A stretch of DNA of 64,000 nucleotides from Mogibacterium sp. Lineage in GTDB: Bacteria > Bacillota > Clostridia > Peptostreptococcales > Anaerovoracaceae. The stretch is taken from assembly GCA_017515425.1 (NCBI GenBank), contig JAFWFU010000041.1, forward strand, positions 58,227-122,226, given 5' to 3'. The position numbers and the translations under genes are program-made. Below the pieces are notes generated by a model. The model made no database searches. It was given only the letters and a program-made list of their open reading frames with translations, and was not told the DNA's origin. Numbering within the stretch: position 1 is the first letter of the stretch; every line of letters starts with the position of its first letter. Positions 50,607-60,332 of the stretch are shown here, in pieces.

Positions 50607-51861
50607 TCCCTATAGAAAAGGACTGCTTCCGAGGAAGAACGGCTACGCCCTGCTATTGATAATCATGGCTGTCGTAGCGGTCTTTTTTATTCTCTCGCTG
50701 ATACTGACCGACAGCCTTCCGACCGATCTCACCATGGCAGCTTTGGCTATAATGCTGCTGACTCTCATTCTCGCGGACTTCACATTTACGCGAAGGAGCA
50801 AAGGCGCAAGGATCACGGGGATCGCCATAGCCCTGATATTCATTCTGCTATTCGGCTCTGTCACTTATTATCTCGGCTCGGCGTATGCAATGATGTCAAA
50901 GATCAGCGTGGACTCAGAGGACGGAAGCGTCGGTGCAGAGGTTACGGAAAAAGCCTTCAATGTATATATAACGGGAATCGACCAATGGGCTGGCGACAAG
51001 GGGCTCGACCTCGAGAGAAGCGACGTGAATATGATTGTCAGCGTCAATCCCGTAACGAAGAAGGTTCTGCTTACATCAATCCCGAGAGACACCTATGTAA
51101 TGCTCCATACGGCTCAGCAGATGGATAAGCTGACGCATAGCGGTGTATATGGCGTTGACGAGACTCTGAATACCGTCAGGGATTGGCTCGGCGTGGATCT
51201 CGATTATTATCTGAAGCTGAATTTCACGGGCGCGAGAGATGTGATAAATGCGATAGGCGGGATAGAATTCTACAATCCGACGGAGTTCAAGAGCAGCATT
51301 AAGGGATATAAATATGAAAAAGGGAATATCAAGCTGAACGGAAAACAGGCGCTCTATTATGCCCGCGAGAGAAAGGCTTTCGAAGGGAAGGACTATCTGC
51401 GCGTCGAGAACCAGCAGCGCGTGATGAAGGCAATCCTGAATAAAATGCTCTCGTCAAAGACCATACTGCTTCACTTCGGTGAGATTATGGAAGCAACGTC
51501 TAAGAATGTGGAGACCGATATGCCAGCAACCGCAATGCAGGCATTGGTGAAAATGCAGATGTCGGATTTGAGCAAATGGGATATAGACACGCAGAAAATA
51601 GAGGGCGAAGAGGGTCAGGACTATGTGGCGTCGCTCACGCAGAAATACAAATTCGATATATACAGACCATATCCGGAGTCCGAGGAGAAATGCAAAAAGA
51701 AGATACATGATATAGAAAATCCTTCGGAAGAGGAGCTTGCGGAGGCTATGGAAAGGAGAGAACAGAGCTTCTTCCTGAACCTTATCAATCATTTGAAGGG
51801 CGGCGGAGAAGATGAAGAGGAAGGAGAGGAATTTGACGTAAAGGAGAATATCGGCTATTAG
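50518..51861 (+). CDS. LytR-CpsA-Psr (LCP) family wall-polymer ligase
   Basis: A 447-residue protein with a strongly basic cytoplasmic N-terminus, three membrane spans (about 44-130) and an extracellular LCP domain. The domain has YITGIDQWAG, RSDVNMIVSVNP, SIPRDTYV, then KLNFTGARDVINAIGGI and ALYYARERKAFEGKDYLRVENQQ, with the Arg and Asp residues that bind the lipid pyrophosphate. LCP enzymes move the finished polymer from undecaprenyl diphosphate to peptidoglycan. The frame starts inside tagO with 89 bases of overlap and no ribosome site. No other start codon lies before the first span, so the overlap may be real. It directly follows TagO, the enzyme for the first step. Confidence 0.9.
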   Translation: MREVAEKRKEKKKEKKSRSTTQGKHGKRTNPYRKGLLPRKNGYALLLIIMAVVAVFFILSLILTDSLPTDLTMAALAIMLLTLILADFTFTRRSKGARITGIAIALIFILLFGSVTYYLGSAYAMMSKISVDSEDGSVGAEVTEKAFNVYITGIDQWAGDKGLDLERSDVNMIVSVNPVTKKVLLTSIPRDTYVMLHTAQQMDKLTHSGVYGVDETLNTVRDWLGVDLDYYLKLNFTGARDVINAIGGIEFYNPTEFKSSIKGYKYEKGNIKLNGKQALYYARERKAFEGKDYLRVENQQRVMKAILNKMLSSKTILLHFGEIMEATSKNVETDMPATAMQALVKMQMSDLSKWDIDTQKIEGEEGQDYVASLTQKYKFDIYRPYPESEEKCKKKIHDIENPSEEELAEAMERREQSFFLNLINHLKGGGEDEEEGEEFDVKENIGY

Positions 51862-51976
51862 GGAAGGGTGTCAATAATTGTCAACCTCTTGCAAATCAAG
51901 CTTTTCAAGCGTCTCCCCTTATGATAGAATGTTGAGGCATGATGTCGTAAATAAGGCTCAAAGGAGACGTTTTATC

Positions 51977-54900
51977 ATGGATAAAAAAATAATTGCAAGA
52001 TTACTGCTGATTACGCTTATGGCATGGATGATTCCTGTCTATAACGTAAACGCTTTGGATAGGACAGCCGCCGCGGGCAAGGCGATCGCTAAGGATAATG
52101 CGACTGCTGCGGATAAGACGGCTGAGGGCAAAGTGGCTTCGGACAAGGCGGCTTCGGATTCAGCCGACGAGATAGAGGTTGCCGACAACCAAGTCGTCGT
52201 TCTCTACGAGGACGGAGAGCTGCCGAGCGAGGCGACAAAGGCTAAGACCGAATCGGCACAGGATAAAATCTTTGAGAAGGCACAGGAAGAGATACTCGAA
52301 GAAATCATAGACGGCGATTTCAGCGTGGACAGCACCATAGTCCTAGAGAGCGAGGACGAGGCTTCCGAGAACGTGATGGTTGGCGTAGTATCTTCCGAGG
52401 AATACGATGCCGAGGAGCTGGCTGAAAAATTACAGGAAAGTGACAGCATTAAATACGCAGAGCCTAACTATATATTCAAGGCGTCAGCGATTCCCGCGTG
52501 GAGCGATGTCTACGGGCAGGACTCCTGGCAGATTGGCGACAATGGTATCAATGCTGATGATATAAGCGACTTTGCGACTGCCGGCAGCGGCGGAGAGACC
52601 ATAATCGCCGTAATGGACACGGGAATAGACTATAAACATGAGGAACTGAAAGACCGTATGTGGACTGAGCCCGACGGCTTCCCTCTGAACAATAAAAAGA
52701 GACATGGAATAGACCTCGTCGTGAACGACCGCGACCCCATGGACGAGAACGGACACGGCACGCATTGTGCGGGCATTATCGCGGCGGCTGCCGATAACAG
52801 CGAAGGCATTATCGGCATTGCGGGAAAGAGAGAGGATATAAAGCTTCTCGCAGTCAGAATCTTAGACGAGAGCGGTTCGGGCACGCTCGAATCCATAGTC
52901 TCGGGATTTAAATATCTGATAAGAGCCAAGAAGGCAGGCGCGAATATCAAGGCGGTCAACTGTTCCTTCGGTGCGGCGGTCACTTCGGATATTTTCGACG
53001 AGGCGGTCGAGCAGGCGGGACAGCTTGGCATACTCACAGTTGCGGCAGCGGGCAATGACGCTATGGATAACGACAAGACGGCTTCTTCGCCTGCGAACTG
53101 CAAATCCGACTATGTAATCGCTGTTGCGGCGACGGACGACAATGGCGAGCTCGCCTCATATTCCAACTACGGAAGGACTATGGTGGACGTGGCTGCGCCG
53201 GGCAGCAATATACTCTCCACGGTTTCCTATAACAACTTCGCGCCATTCCTTTACGACAGGGATAGGATAAAGGAGACGACTGCCGTATATGGCGAATTCA
53301 CGGGAGCTGCTGTCACAACCGACGGCGAAGGAAAGCAGAGCGTGCTGCCTGCCCGTGGGACTGACTATAGCGGAAATGCGATTGACGCTGCTGATGTCGA
53401 GAGCTTCGGGGAGTCCCGTATGCTCAGCAATCTCAGCAAGGGAAGCGCGGGGACTATGGAGCTTTCCGTAATTTCCCCCTCTGCGCCTAATGCGGAGCCC
53501 TTCGTGATTGGAAACAACAAGGACACGCTCAGGTGGTCTATCAAGAATGCGAAGAGCGGCGACGAATATATATTGTATTTCCCGTACGAGAAACAGGCTG
53601 TAGGCAGCAGATACGACACATATTCTAATGCCGCGGTCAGAGCCAAAGTCGACAAGGACGGGGCAATGGGCTATATTGACGTTTGCGATATTATCGTGGA
53701 CAAGGTGGACAAAAACGGAAATGCTCTGTGGAGAACTGCCTGCGACGAGGTTGAGGAGAGCTATGCCTATATTCCTGTCTCGGAGGATTGGAACAGCATT
53801 TGGCATTCTTCCGGCACAAACGACGCGCTCTATCCTTATAAGGAAGTCAGAGGCATTGACAATACAGCCACGGACGGAAGCGGCTACGGATTTGGTTTCG
53901 TATATGTCGCGAGCAGGGACGGAGATGTCGAAGTTGACATCAGTTCGATAGCCATTTCGCATACGAAAGCCGATGTGGAGAAATTCGGCAAATACGACGT
54001 ATATTCGGGCACTTCAATGGCGACCCCGGCGGTTACGGGAGCGGTTGCGCTTATCGCGTCCATGAATCCCGATATGACGGCGGACGATATAAAGGCGACT
54101 CTCTTTGCCGCGACCAGGGACAGCGGAGCAGCCGGGAAATGGTCGACCAACGGCAGCGTGGATCTCGCAAATTACAGCCCGACCGAGGACGCGTCCAAGC
54201 CTGCGGTCAGCAGCGTAACGGCGGACTTTGCAGGGGGCAAGGTAGTCCTCAAGGGCAAGGGCTTCGGCAAAAATCCTACAGTAGATATTCATTATAATAT
54301 CAGCGGCGAGGATAAGACGAATATCCCATGCACCGCATCTCAGGGCAGCATTACTATCGGAAATGCAGGCGCGGGTGGACTCGGAATTATCGGCAGCGAT
54401 ATTACATTTACGATAAAGAATGATAATGGCAAGGTCGGGCAGATTTCCAAATATGTCGTAAAAGGACTGAGGCAGTATGACGACGCCTTTGAAATGCCTA
54501 TCGTGGAGGAGTTTATGTTCTTCGATTGGGCGAAGGACAGACCCGGAAAATCTGACGACGAATTCGAGGAATGGATTGAAGAGCCTGAGGAGCCCATGAT
54601 GCCGTCAGGACTTCGCTATATACCCGGAGCAAATCAAATCCTCAAATATGCGTCGAACGGAACGATTCACTCGGCTGAATATGACGAGGAGTTTAAGATT
54701 TGGCGCGTGGTGCAGAGGGGGAGTGATTTGAGAACCTTCCTCTCGGAATATGCAAAGGAAGCTGCTGAGAAGAATGACTATTGGGCGCCTGACCTCAAGG
54801 GTAATGAGAATTTCTTCGATTATCAACTGCTGGCGAATCCCGCCTATATGGGAGAGGAAGTATATGAGCTTATCCGAGTGACGATTGACGGAAGCAGGGA

Positions 54901-56557
54901 GGCAGTCCTGCTGCTGGGGCTTGATGTCAATGACGGCAGGGACGAATGGACTGTCTACTATGACTCCCTCACGGGGCTTGGCAATGCCGCCGCTGTTGAT
55001 TTCACCAAATACGACAAGACCACCATCGTCGGCTACAAAGGCAAAATCTATATGATCGGCGGCGCAAAGGTCAATATCGAAGATGATATTGATTGGTGGG
55101 CGGCACTCTTCGGCGCGGTGGATATAGATGACAAGATCAGCGCGACTCCTTATAAGGAAGTGTATTCGTATGAGCCAAATATAAAGGGCGGCGTATGGAC
55201 GAAGGAAGCGAGTCTGCCCGAGAGCAGAATGCTCGGCACGGCGATTTCCCATAACGGCAAGCTCTATTATCTGCTTGCGAGCAAGAATAGGGACGAGATG
55301 GACTATAGCGTTTTGAGGTTTGAAAACGGCGCCTGGAGCAATGCGGGCAAGATCAACGAAGCCATATTCACGGGATATAATATGAGTCTGACGGAGTTTG
55401 AATCGGGAATGTTTATTATCGGAATATCCGGCATAGGTATTCCATGCTCCGTCGGAATAGACGATAAGGGAATTCTCCTCGGCGGCATGTCATTTGACAG
55501 ATCGGGAGATACGTTCAGATTTAATACGGGAACGGGCAAGATAGAGCCGCTCGAATACAGCCTCTGGGGAGATCTTGCGGATCGCGACGTGACGGGAGGC
55601 TCCGCGGACAATAAATTCTATGCGGAATATCTCAACGAAGTGACGCAGAAGGCGATTGCCAAGTCGATCCCCATTACATCAGGCTATGTAAAGCTCAATA
55701 AGACCGTTGTGGGAGAGGGCGAAGGCTCTGTAATCGGCGGCGGCAGCTATACTAGGGGCGAGTCGTCGAAAATAACAATCACCCCGGCAGACGGAAGCTA
55801 TATATACTATGTAAAGAGCGAAGGGCTCAATCCGGATCTCAATAAGGAATACTTAAAGCCGACAGCCGACAGCAAGAAAGTGCATACCACGACTTTCAAT
55901 GCGACGGCGGACGCCTCTCTTGAAGTCTATTTTGCCAAGGAGAGCACCAAGGTGATAATGCCTAAGACTTCCATGAAGAAGAGAGTGGGAATCAGGACGA
56001 TAGAGGCATATACGGACGGCACCATATCCGATGTGGAGTGGAAGAGCAGCAATAATAAATATGCGAAGCCTATCGGGGACGGCATGATTAAGTTTAAAAA
56101 AGCGGGGGTGGGAAAGACCGTTACGCTGACGGCGACTTCCGTCGAGAACCCGAGTCTCCAAGCCACCTGCACGGTAGAGATACTGTCGAGAGAAAAGTCG
56201 AGCTTTACCGTTAAAGGAAAAAAGATTTCGACCAATTACAGCGTGATGATTGATAAGCTGTTGCCGAGATCCAAGACGCCAAAGAGATTCAAGGCGAAGG
56301 CTCAGGGCGGCGGCAAGGTCGAGCTCAGCTGGAAGAAGGCGAAGAAGGTCAACGGATATATCGTTTTCAGACAGAGCGGCAACGGCAGATTTTACCAGAT
56401 TGGAGAGGTCGGCTCGAAGAAGAGAAGTTTTGTTGACAGAACTGCCGAAAAAGGTAAAATATACAAATATATGGTAGTCAGTTACAAAAATGTAAAAGAC
56501 AGCGAATCCATAAGAATATCCCGACCGTCCAAGGTTAAAAGGGTCAGGGTAAGGTAA
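51977..56557 (+). CDS. Very large secreted subtilisin-like (S8) protease with C-terminal repeat domains
   Basis: Start ATG 51977 (AAGGAG 10 bases before) gives about 1526 residues. A signal peptide and an inhibitor-like propeptide (to about 170) precede the S8 domain: DTGID (Asp, about 214), NGHGTHCAG (His, about 259), AAAGND (Asn), and GTSMATPA (Ser, about 679). About 240 residues are inserted between the Asn and Ser parts, as in PA-domain subtilases. An IPT/TIG-like domain (KGKGFGKNPTVDI), a Kelch-like beta-propeller (about 860-1190), Ig-like segments and a C-terminal FnIII domain follow. The end is basic (SRPSKVKRVRVR). It probably processes surface or host proteins while bound to the wall. 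Confidence 0.9.
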   Translation: MDKKIIARLLLITLMAWMIPVYNVNALDRTAAAGKAIAKDNATAADKTAEGKVASDKAASDSADEIEVADNQVVVLYEDGELPSEATKAKTESAQDKIFEKAQEEILEEIIDGDFSVDSTIVLESEDEASENVMVGVVSSEEYDAEELAEKLQESDSIKYAEPNYIFKASAIPAWSDVYGQDSWQIGDNGINADDISDFATAGSGGETIIAVMDTGIDYKHEELKDRMWTEPDGFPLNNKKRHGIDLVVNDRDPMDENGHGTHCAGIIAAAADNSEGIIGIAGKREDIKLLAVRILDESGSGTLESIVSGFKYLIRAKKAGANIKAVNCSFGAAVTSDIFDEAVEQAGQLGILTVAAAGNDAMDNDKTASSPANCKSDYVIAVAATDDNGELASYSNYGRTMVDVAAPGSNILSTVSYNNFAPFLYDRDRIKETTAVYGEFTGAAVTTDGEGKQSVLPARGTDYSGNAIDAADVESFGESRMLSNLSKGSAGTMELSVISPSAPNAEPFVIGNNKDTLRWSIKNAKSGDEYILYFPYEKQAVGSRYDTYSNAAVRAKVDKDGAMGYIDVCDIIVDKVDKNGNALWRTACDEVEESYAYIPVSEDWNSIWHSSGTNDALYPYKEVRGIDNTATDGSGYGFGFVYVASRDGDVEVDISSIAISHTKADVEKFGKYDVYSGTSMATPAVTGAVALIASMNPDMTADDIKATLFAATRDSGAAGKWSTNGSVDLANYSPTEDASKPAVSSVTADFAGGKVVLKGKGFGKNPTVDIHYNISGEDKTNIPCTASQGSITIGNAGAGGLGIIGSDITFTIKNDNGKVGQISKYVVKGLRQYDDAFEMPIVEEFMFFDWAKDRPGKSDDEFEEWIEEPEEPMMPSGLRYIPGANQILKYASNGTIHSAEYDEEFKIWRVVQRGSDLRTFLSEYAKEAAEKNDYWAPDLKGNENFFDYQLLANPAYMGEEVYELIRVTIDGSREAVLLLGLDVNDGRDEWTVYYDSLTGLGNAAAVDFTKYDKTTIVGYKGKIYMIGGAKVNIEDDIDWWAALFGAVDIDDKISATPYKEVYSYEPNIKGGVWTKEASLPESRMLGTAISHNGKLYYLLASKNRDEMDYSVLRFENGAWSNAGKINEAIFTGYNMSLTEFESGMFIIGISGIGIPCSVGIDDKGILLGGMSFDRSGDTFRFNTGTGKIEPLEYSLWGDLADRDVTGGSADNKFYAEYLNEVTQKAIAKSIPITSGYVKLNKTVVGEGEGSVIGGGSYTRGESSKITITPADGSYIYYVKSEGLNPDLNKEYLKPTADSKKVHTTTFNATADASLEVYFAKESTKVIMPKTSMKKRVGIRTIEAYTDGTISDVEWKSSNNKYAKPIGDGMIKFKKAGVGKTVTLTATSVENPSLQATCTVEILSREKSSFTVKGKKISTNYSVMIDKLLPRSKTPKRFKAKAQGGGKVELSWKKAKKVNGYIVFRQSGNGRFYQIGEVGSKKRSFVDRTAEKGKIYKYMVVSYKNVKDSESIRISRPSKVKRVRVR

Positions 56558-56627
56558 TTCTTTCACACTATTCCAAGGGTATTCCGCAGGGTATTTGGGG
56601 AGTACGGAAATTGAAGGGAGGCATTCA

Positions 56628-57374
56628 ATGAAGAAGTTATCGAAAGTTTTGATTTGCAGCTTGCTCTGCCTTGTGCTTACGGTGAGCATGAGCCTGACGA
56701 CGACTAAAGCGGCGTATGCGAATACACAGACATTCAGTCTGGCAGGCACGTCGTCCTCGGATGTGCATACTATTACATATACAGCACCGTCCAAAGGTTA
56801 TCTGACGATTACCGCCGCGGGCGTCGGTTATTCCGGCGACCCTACATCCGCATCCGTTAAGGTAAATGGATTTAAGGATTGGGAATATCTCTCTCCTTAT
56901 ACAAATAATAATACAACATTTGTAGGTGTAAAGAAGGGGACATACACGATACAGCTCAAGGGTTCACAGAAGATTAACGCCACAGTCTCCTTCACGAAGG
57001 TAAAAAAGACCGCCGACAAACCATCAAAAAATAAGGCTGCGACGATAAAGAAGAAAAAGGCGAATAAAGGATTGGTAGTAGTCGACAAGAAGAAGCCCCA
57101 ATGGTTTAAGATAAAGAACCCCAAGAATCAGAAGATGACACTTGTCCTTGACTCTACAAAGATGTCATACGGAAATTCATTCAGCAGTCTCAAAATAACA
57201 GTGGTATTTCCTAACGGCAAGACAGACTGGACATACTTCTATCCCGGCTCGACAAAGAAAATAAGAGTAAGCTACGGACCTATCGGCAGTAAGAAAGCCA
57301 TGAAGGGAACATACTATATCAAGGTTCAAAGCCAAAAGGGCGCCAACGGATACTATACTCTGAAATGGAAATAG
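56628..57374 (+). CDS. Small secreted protein of unknown function, Lys-rich
   Basis: ATG 56628 follows GGGAGG at good spacing and gives a signal peptide (about residues 1-30, ending AAYANTQ). The mature part has two beta-sandwich-like halves of about 95 residues. The first (HTITYTAPSKGYLTITAAG, then GVKKGTYTIQLKGS) looks like a pre-peptidase C-terminal (PPC) domain, and the second has KKPQWFKIKNP and GTYYIKVQSQKGANGYYTLKWK, also PPC-like. A Lys-rich linker joins them. PPC-like domains often bind polysaccharide or are attached to proteases, and the gene stands just after the large subtilase. Confidence 0.7.
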   Translation: MKKLSKVLICSLLCLVLTVSMSLTTTKAAYANTQTFSLAGTSSSDVHTITYTAPSKGYLTITAAGVGYSGDPTSASVKVNGFKDWEYLSPYTNNNTTFVGVKKGTYTIQLKGSQKINATVSFTKVKKTADKPSKNKAATIKKKKANKGLVVVDKKKPQWFKIKNPKNQKMTLVLDSTKMSYGNSFSSLKITVVFPNGKTDWTYFYPGSTKKIRVSYGPIGSKKAMKGTYYIKVQSQKGANGYYTLKWK

Positions 57375-57396
57375 GCGTAAGCAGGGAGACATTTGA

Positions 57397-57446
57397 AGCG
57401 GTCTGCGGGACTTGATACAGCATATCAATAATCCGCAGGCTGTTTT
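57397..57446 (+). terminator. Hairpin terminator
   Basis: CTGCGG (57403-57408) pairs with CCGCAG (57433-57438), with partly paired flanks AGCGGT and GCTGTT, followed by TTTT. It ends the transcript of the small secreted protein before the ribosomal operon. Confidence 0.6.
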
Positions 57447-57533
57447 CATAAGATGAAATTTGCGAGGCAAATTGCGAGACGGATATTTAAGAGGTTCGCG
57501 ATAAAAACTGAGGCAAATATCTTGACAAAAAAG

Positions 57534-57563
57534 TTGATTTTTGAATGAGGAGAGTTGTATAAT
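57534..57563 (+). promoter_or_regulatory. Promoter of the rpsF-ssb-rpsR operon
   Basis: TTGATT (57534-57539) and a perfect TATAAT (57558-57563) are 18 bases apart; transcription should start near 57570. A TTGACA at 57522-57527 is too far away (30 bases) to be the -35 of this box. Confidence 0.65.
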
Positions 57564-57566
57564 ACC

Positions 57567-57617
57567 TAGGCGCGTCGATAGGGGCGCGCCTACCTACTGC
57601 GCAGGGGGAGCCTGCGC
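57567..57617 (+). promoter_or_regulatory. Structured rpsF leader: two perfect hairpins
   Basis: TAGGCGCG (57567-57574) pairs with CGCGCCTA (57585-57592), and GCGCAGG (57599-57605) pairs with CCTGCGC (57611-57617), which runs into CCG. The leader is about 75 bases long before AGGAGG. The S6:S18 complex is known to repress this operon by binding a leader hairpin with a CCG element in several bacteria. The match here is by position and CCG only. Confidence 0.5.
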
Positions 57618-57643
57618 CGATTATGACCACAGGAGGTGTCAAG

Positions 57644-57931
57644 ATGAGAGATTATGAACTTCTATTCGTGCTTGATTCTACCTTGGACGAAGAGCAGAAA
57701 GCCGCTCTGATTGAGACTGTTAAGTCTGTAATCAACAACGGCGGAGAAGCCGGTGAGCCTGATGTATGGGGCGACAGAAAACTCGCTTACAACATCAATA
57801 AGAAGAGCACAGGTTACTATGTAGTTCTGCCGTTCAAGGCTGATGCCGAGCTTCCTAAGGAGCTTGACAGAAGGCTTAGAATCAATGAAAACGTAATGAG
57901 ACATATCATCGTCAGCCAGGACGAAGAGTAG
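57644..57931 (+). CDS. rpsF: Ribosomal protein bS6
   Basis: Ninety-five residues beginning MRDYELLFVLDSTLDEEQK, with WGDRKLAYNINKKSTGYYVV and the closing LRINENVMRHIIVSQDEE, the standard bS6 pattern. Start ATG 57644 has AGGAGGTG seven bases upstream. An in-frame ATG at 57623 lies before the ribosome site and is not used. It binds bS18 in the small ribosomal subunit. First gene of the rpsF-ssb-rpsR operon. Confidence 0.97.
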   Translation: MRDYELLFVLDSTLDEEQKAALIETVKSVINNGGEAGEPDVWGDRKLAYNINKKSTGYYVVLPFKADAELPKELDRRLRINENVMRHIIVSQDEE

Positions 57932-57950
57932 CAGAAAGGAAGGTCCGGAT

Positions 57951-58454
57951 ATGAATAGCGTGGTACTTATCGGTAGACTTGCGAGAGATCCGGAGCTCTC
58001 CTACACGCCTAACACGCAGACTGCGATTACCCGTTTCACGCTCGCCGTCGACAGACCGAGGAGACAGGGAGAAGATCAGGGTGCGGATTTCATCCGTATC
58101 ACGGTGTTTGGCAGACAGGCAGAGACCTGCGACCGCTATCTGTCCAAAGGCAGACAGGCTGCGGTTCTGGGCAGGATCCAGACAGGAAGCTACAAAAACA
58201 GAGAAGGTGTCACAGTGTATACCACCGAAGTTATTGCAGACAGAGTTGAGTTCCTCGGTGGCGGACAGGGCGCACCGCGCACGACTTTCGCAGGCGGTAT
58301 GGACAGCCCGTCAATGCCGCAGGCTATGGCTATGGAAAGCTCGCCTGCAGAGGATACACAGAGCACCGCATTCAGCACACCGCAGAGTGATTTCGGCGGA
58401 TTTGACGATATGCCGGACTCATTCCAAGCCGCTGAGGATGATATTCCGTTTTAG
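57951..58454 (+). CDS. ssb: Single-stranded DNA-binding protein
   Basis: A 167-residue protein with the N-terminal OB fold starting [20 protein letters not shown], containing [21 protein letters not shown] and [15 protein letters not shown] Gly/Ser/Gln/Pro-rich linker follows, ending with the acidic tip DDIPF, which binds replication and repair partners. The length and tip are normal. It lies between rpsF and rpsR with ribosome site AGAAAGGAAGG, the usual Firmicutes order. The protein binds single-stranded DNA as a tetramer in replication and repair. Confidence 0.97.
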   Translation: MNSVVLIGRLARDPELSYTPNTQTAITRFTLAVDRPRRQGEDQGADFIRITVFGRQAETCDRYLSKGRQAAVLGRIQTGSYKNREGVTVYTTEVIADRVEFLGGGQGAPRTTFAGGMDSPSMPQAMAMESSPAEDTQSTAFSTPQSDFGGFDDMPDSFQAAEDDIPF

Positions 58455-58471
58455 AAAGGAAAGGCACGATA

Positions 58472-58723
58472 ATGGAAAGAAATAGCAGACCAAGGCGCAT
58501 GAATACAGGCATGAGAAGACGCAAAGTTTGCCAATTCTGCGCAGATAAAGACAAGAAAATCGACTATAAGGACGCTGAGACTCTCGGCAAATACATCACT
58601 GAGAGAGGAAAGATCCTTCCGAGAAGAGTAACAGGCACATGTGCAATGCACCAGAGAGCCGTTGCTAAGGCTATAAAGAGAGCCAGAGTAGTCGCGCTGC
58701 TGCCGTTTGACGCGGATCAGTAG
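58472..58723 (+). CDS. rpsR: Ribosomal protein bS18
   Basis: Eighty-three residues with [12 protein letters not shown] (a Cys-x-x-Cys pair, the zinc-type bS18), [20 protein letters not shown] and [20 protein letters not shown], the fixed bS18 blocks. Together with the later Cys the motif may bind zinc. It pairs with bS6 in the 30S platform. Its start is 17 bases after ssb with AGAAAGGAAAGG before it, and a strong terminator follows. Confidence 0.97.
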   Translation: MERNSRPRRMNTGMRRRKVCQFCADKDKKIDYKDAETLGKYITERGKILPRRVTGTCAMHQRAVAKAIKRARVVALLPFDADQ

Positions 58724-58739
58724 AGAGAAAAGAAAAGAG

Positions 58740-58762
58740 CCGGTCCGTTAGGGACCGGTTTT
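58740..58762 (+). terminator. Rho-independent terminator of the rpsF operon
   Basis: CCGGTCC (58740-58746) pairs with GGACCGG (58752-58758) around a GTTAG loop, followed by TTTT. It ends the operon 17 bases after rpsR. Confidence 0.87.
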
Positions 58763-58778
58763 GGCTTAAAAAGGATAG

Positions 58779-60332
58779 ATGTCGGAACAGGAAAGAGAAG
58801 AATTAAAACGCACAGATGTGCAGCATGCACCGCATAGGCTCAGGGACAGCAAGGAAGATCTGAAAAAAAGACCGCCCAGGAGGCTTGTGCGAAATATCAG
58901 AGAGGTGTCGCGCAGAAGGCAGCGCAGGCGCCTTATTGTAATCCTCGGGATTTTTTTCTTTGCCTGTTTCGTCATGGGAGTGGTCATTTACGACCACTAT
59001 AGGACTTACCCGGCGATTATGGAGAGGGACAGCATATATGCGACGGACAGAGGCTCAGACTATATTGCCCTGGCTTGGAATAAGGTGCGCAATGCTGCCA
59101 AATACAAGGTATATGTCAAGGAGCATTTCCAGAAGGAAGCCGAGTTAAAGACCAGAGAGATACAGATAGACGACAGCTGGATGGAATATGACTCGGACAC
59201 TGAGAGCATAAAGGTGGAAGGACTTGAGGAAGGCTCTTCGTATTCCTTCGTCATTCGACCCGACAGTGAGGTCGCCGAAGGGCTCTATACGACAGTCAGG
59301 AATTTCAGAACCAAGAAGAGCCAATCCATAGAGCTGACGCAGAAAGTCACCAAGCTGACTTGCAGCAAGCCCTTCAAACTAGCTGCGACGGCGGAGACCG
59401 AGCTCGTATACGAATCGGACAATCCCGAAGTCGCGGAGGTTTTAGACAGCGGAGAGATAAATATCATTGGCAAGGGGAATGCCGAGATAAGGGTTCACGC
59501 GAAGGAGACCGACGAATATGAGCAAAACAGTGCAGTCGTGGAGCTCCAGGTGCTCGACGCCACTCCCGTCAGAGCCGGCGGAGCCAAAGCTCGGAATATC
59601 TATCATCTCGACTCCGAGAACTGCGAGGTGGTGAAGAAGATTACGGGCTCTGGCGGTGCGGTCATTCCGCAGAGCTTCGGCTATACGGGAGACCAATATA
59701 TCGTCGCCTTCGGCATGGGCAGCCCAAATAGGATTATCAGCTTTGACGTGAAGGGGAAGGGCAAGGAAGTGTCAGTGCCTAAGGTTTCAATGGGGCACCC
59801 CAACGGCTTTGCCTATGCAGATGAGAATAAGACCTGCTACTGCGTAAAGGGCTGGACTAGCCGCGCCGTCACATACAAACCGGAGACGGGCGAATACGGA
59901 GTGATGAATTTCGCCTACGGCTGTTCGGGCGTTGCGTATGACAGGAAGGAGAAGCTCCTATATACGAGTTCGCGAACCTTAATGGCGGCGTATAGCATAA
60001 GCGACGGCTATAGCGTCGTGAATACGGCGGGCGTTGTGAGTCATTCGGGATCTCTCGAGACGCAGGATATAGGCGGACATGGAGGTATAATGCTCCGCTG
60101 TCTGTCGCCGAGCGGCAACAAGCATGGGACTAATTATATAGACCTTTATGATATGAGAAACAGCACCTACCTCGGGACTCTCTCTTGCGATTTGAGTGAG
60201 GTCGAAAGTGCTGTCGTAAACAAGGACGGGTTCCTCGAAATTCTCGCCAATAACAGCGGTTCGCCCGACTATATCTGGCGAACGGACATCAATATAGAGA
60301 CATTGGCTGAGGGGATTAAAGAACCGGAATAA
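58779..60332 (+). CDS. Membrane-anchored FnIII/Ig-like/beta-propeller surface protein
   Basis: A 517-residue protein with a very basic cytoplasmic start (RRLVRNIREVSRRRQRRR) and one span (about 50-72). One FnIII domain (YIALAWNKVRNAAKYKVYV to SYSFVIRPD) is followed by a Big_2/Ig-like domain (LTCSKPFKLAATAETELVYESDNPEVAEV, cut short here as motif text). The C-terminal half is probably a beta-propeller (GDQYIVAFGMGSPNRIISFD, HPNGFAYADENKTCYCV). The second half is related to the interrupted protein at 47577. It may be a sensor or scaffold on the outside of the membrane. AAAAAGGAT before the ATG is an adequate ribosome site. Confidence 0.72.
   Translation: MSEQEREELKRTDVQHAPHRLRDSKEDLKKRPPRRLVRNIREVSRRRQRRRLIVILGIFFFACFVMGVVIYDHYRTYPAIMERDSIYATDRGSDYIALAWNKVRNAAKYKVYVKEHFQKEAELKTREIQIDDSWMEYDSDTESIKVEGLEEGSSYSFVIRPDSEVAEGLYTTVRNFRTKKSQSIELTQKVTKLTCSKPFKLAATAETELVYESDNPEVAEVLDSGEINIIGKGNAEIRVHAKETDEYEQNSAVVELQVLDATPVRAGGAKARNIYHLDSENCEVVKKITGSGGAVIPQSFGYTGDQYIVAFGMGSPNRIISFDVKGKGKEVSVPKVSMGHPNGFAYADENKTCYCVKGWTSRAVTYKPETGEYGVMNFAYGCSGVAYDRKEKLLYTSSRTLMAAYSISDGYSVVNTAGVVSHSGSLETQDIGGHGGIMLRCLSPSGNKHGTNYIDLYDMRNSTYLGTLSCDLSEVESAVVNKDGFLEILANNSGSPDYIWRTDINIETLAEGIKEPE

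Noticed and set aside
52630-53962. Several reverse-strand frames across the subtilase gene
   Set aside because: The forward strand carries the full Asp-His-Asn-Ser set of a subtilase. The reverse frames are shadows of its codon bias.
57453-57548. Arg-rich 31-codon frame (MKFARQIARRIFKRFAIK...) just before the rpsF promoter
   Set aside because: It overlaps the -35 region, lacks a ribosome site and lies between a terminator and a promoter. Chance is more likely.
58472-58723. CxxC motif in the small protein after ssb as a separate zinc-finger regulator
   Set aside because: The whole length fits bS18, in which a zinc-type CxxC is common, and the operon order confirms it.
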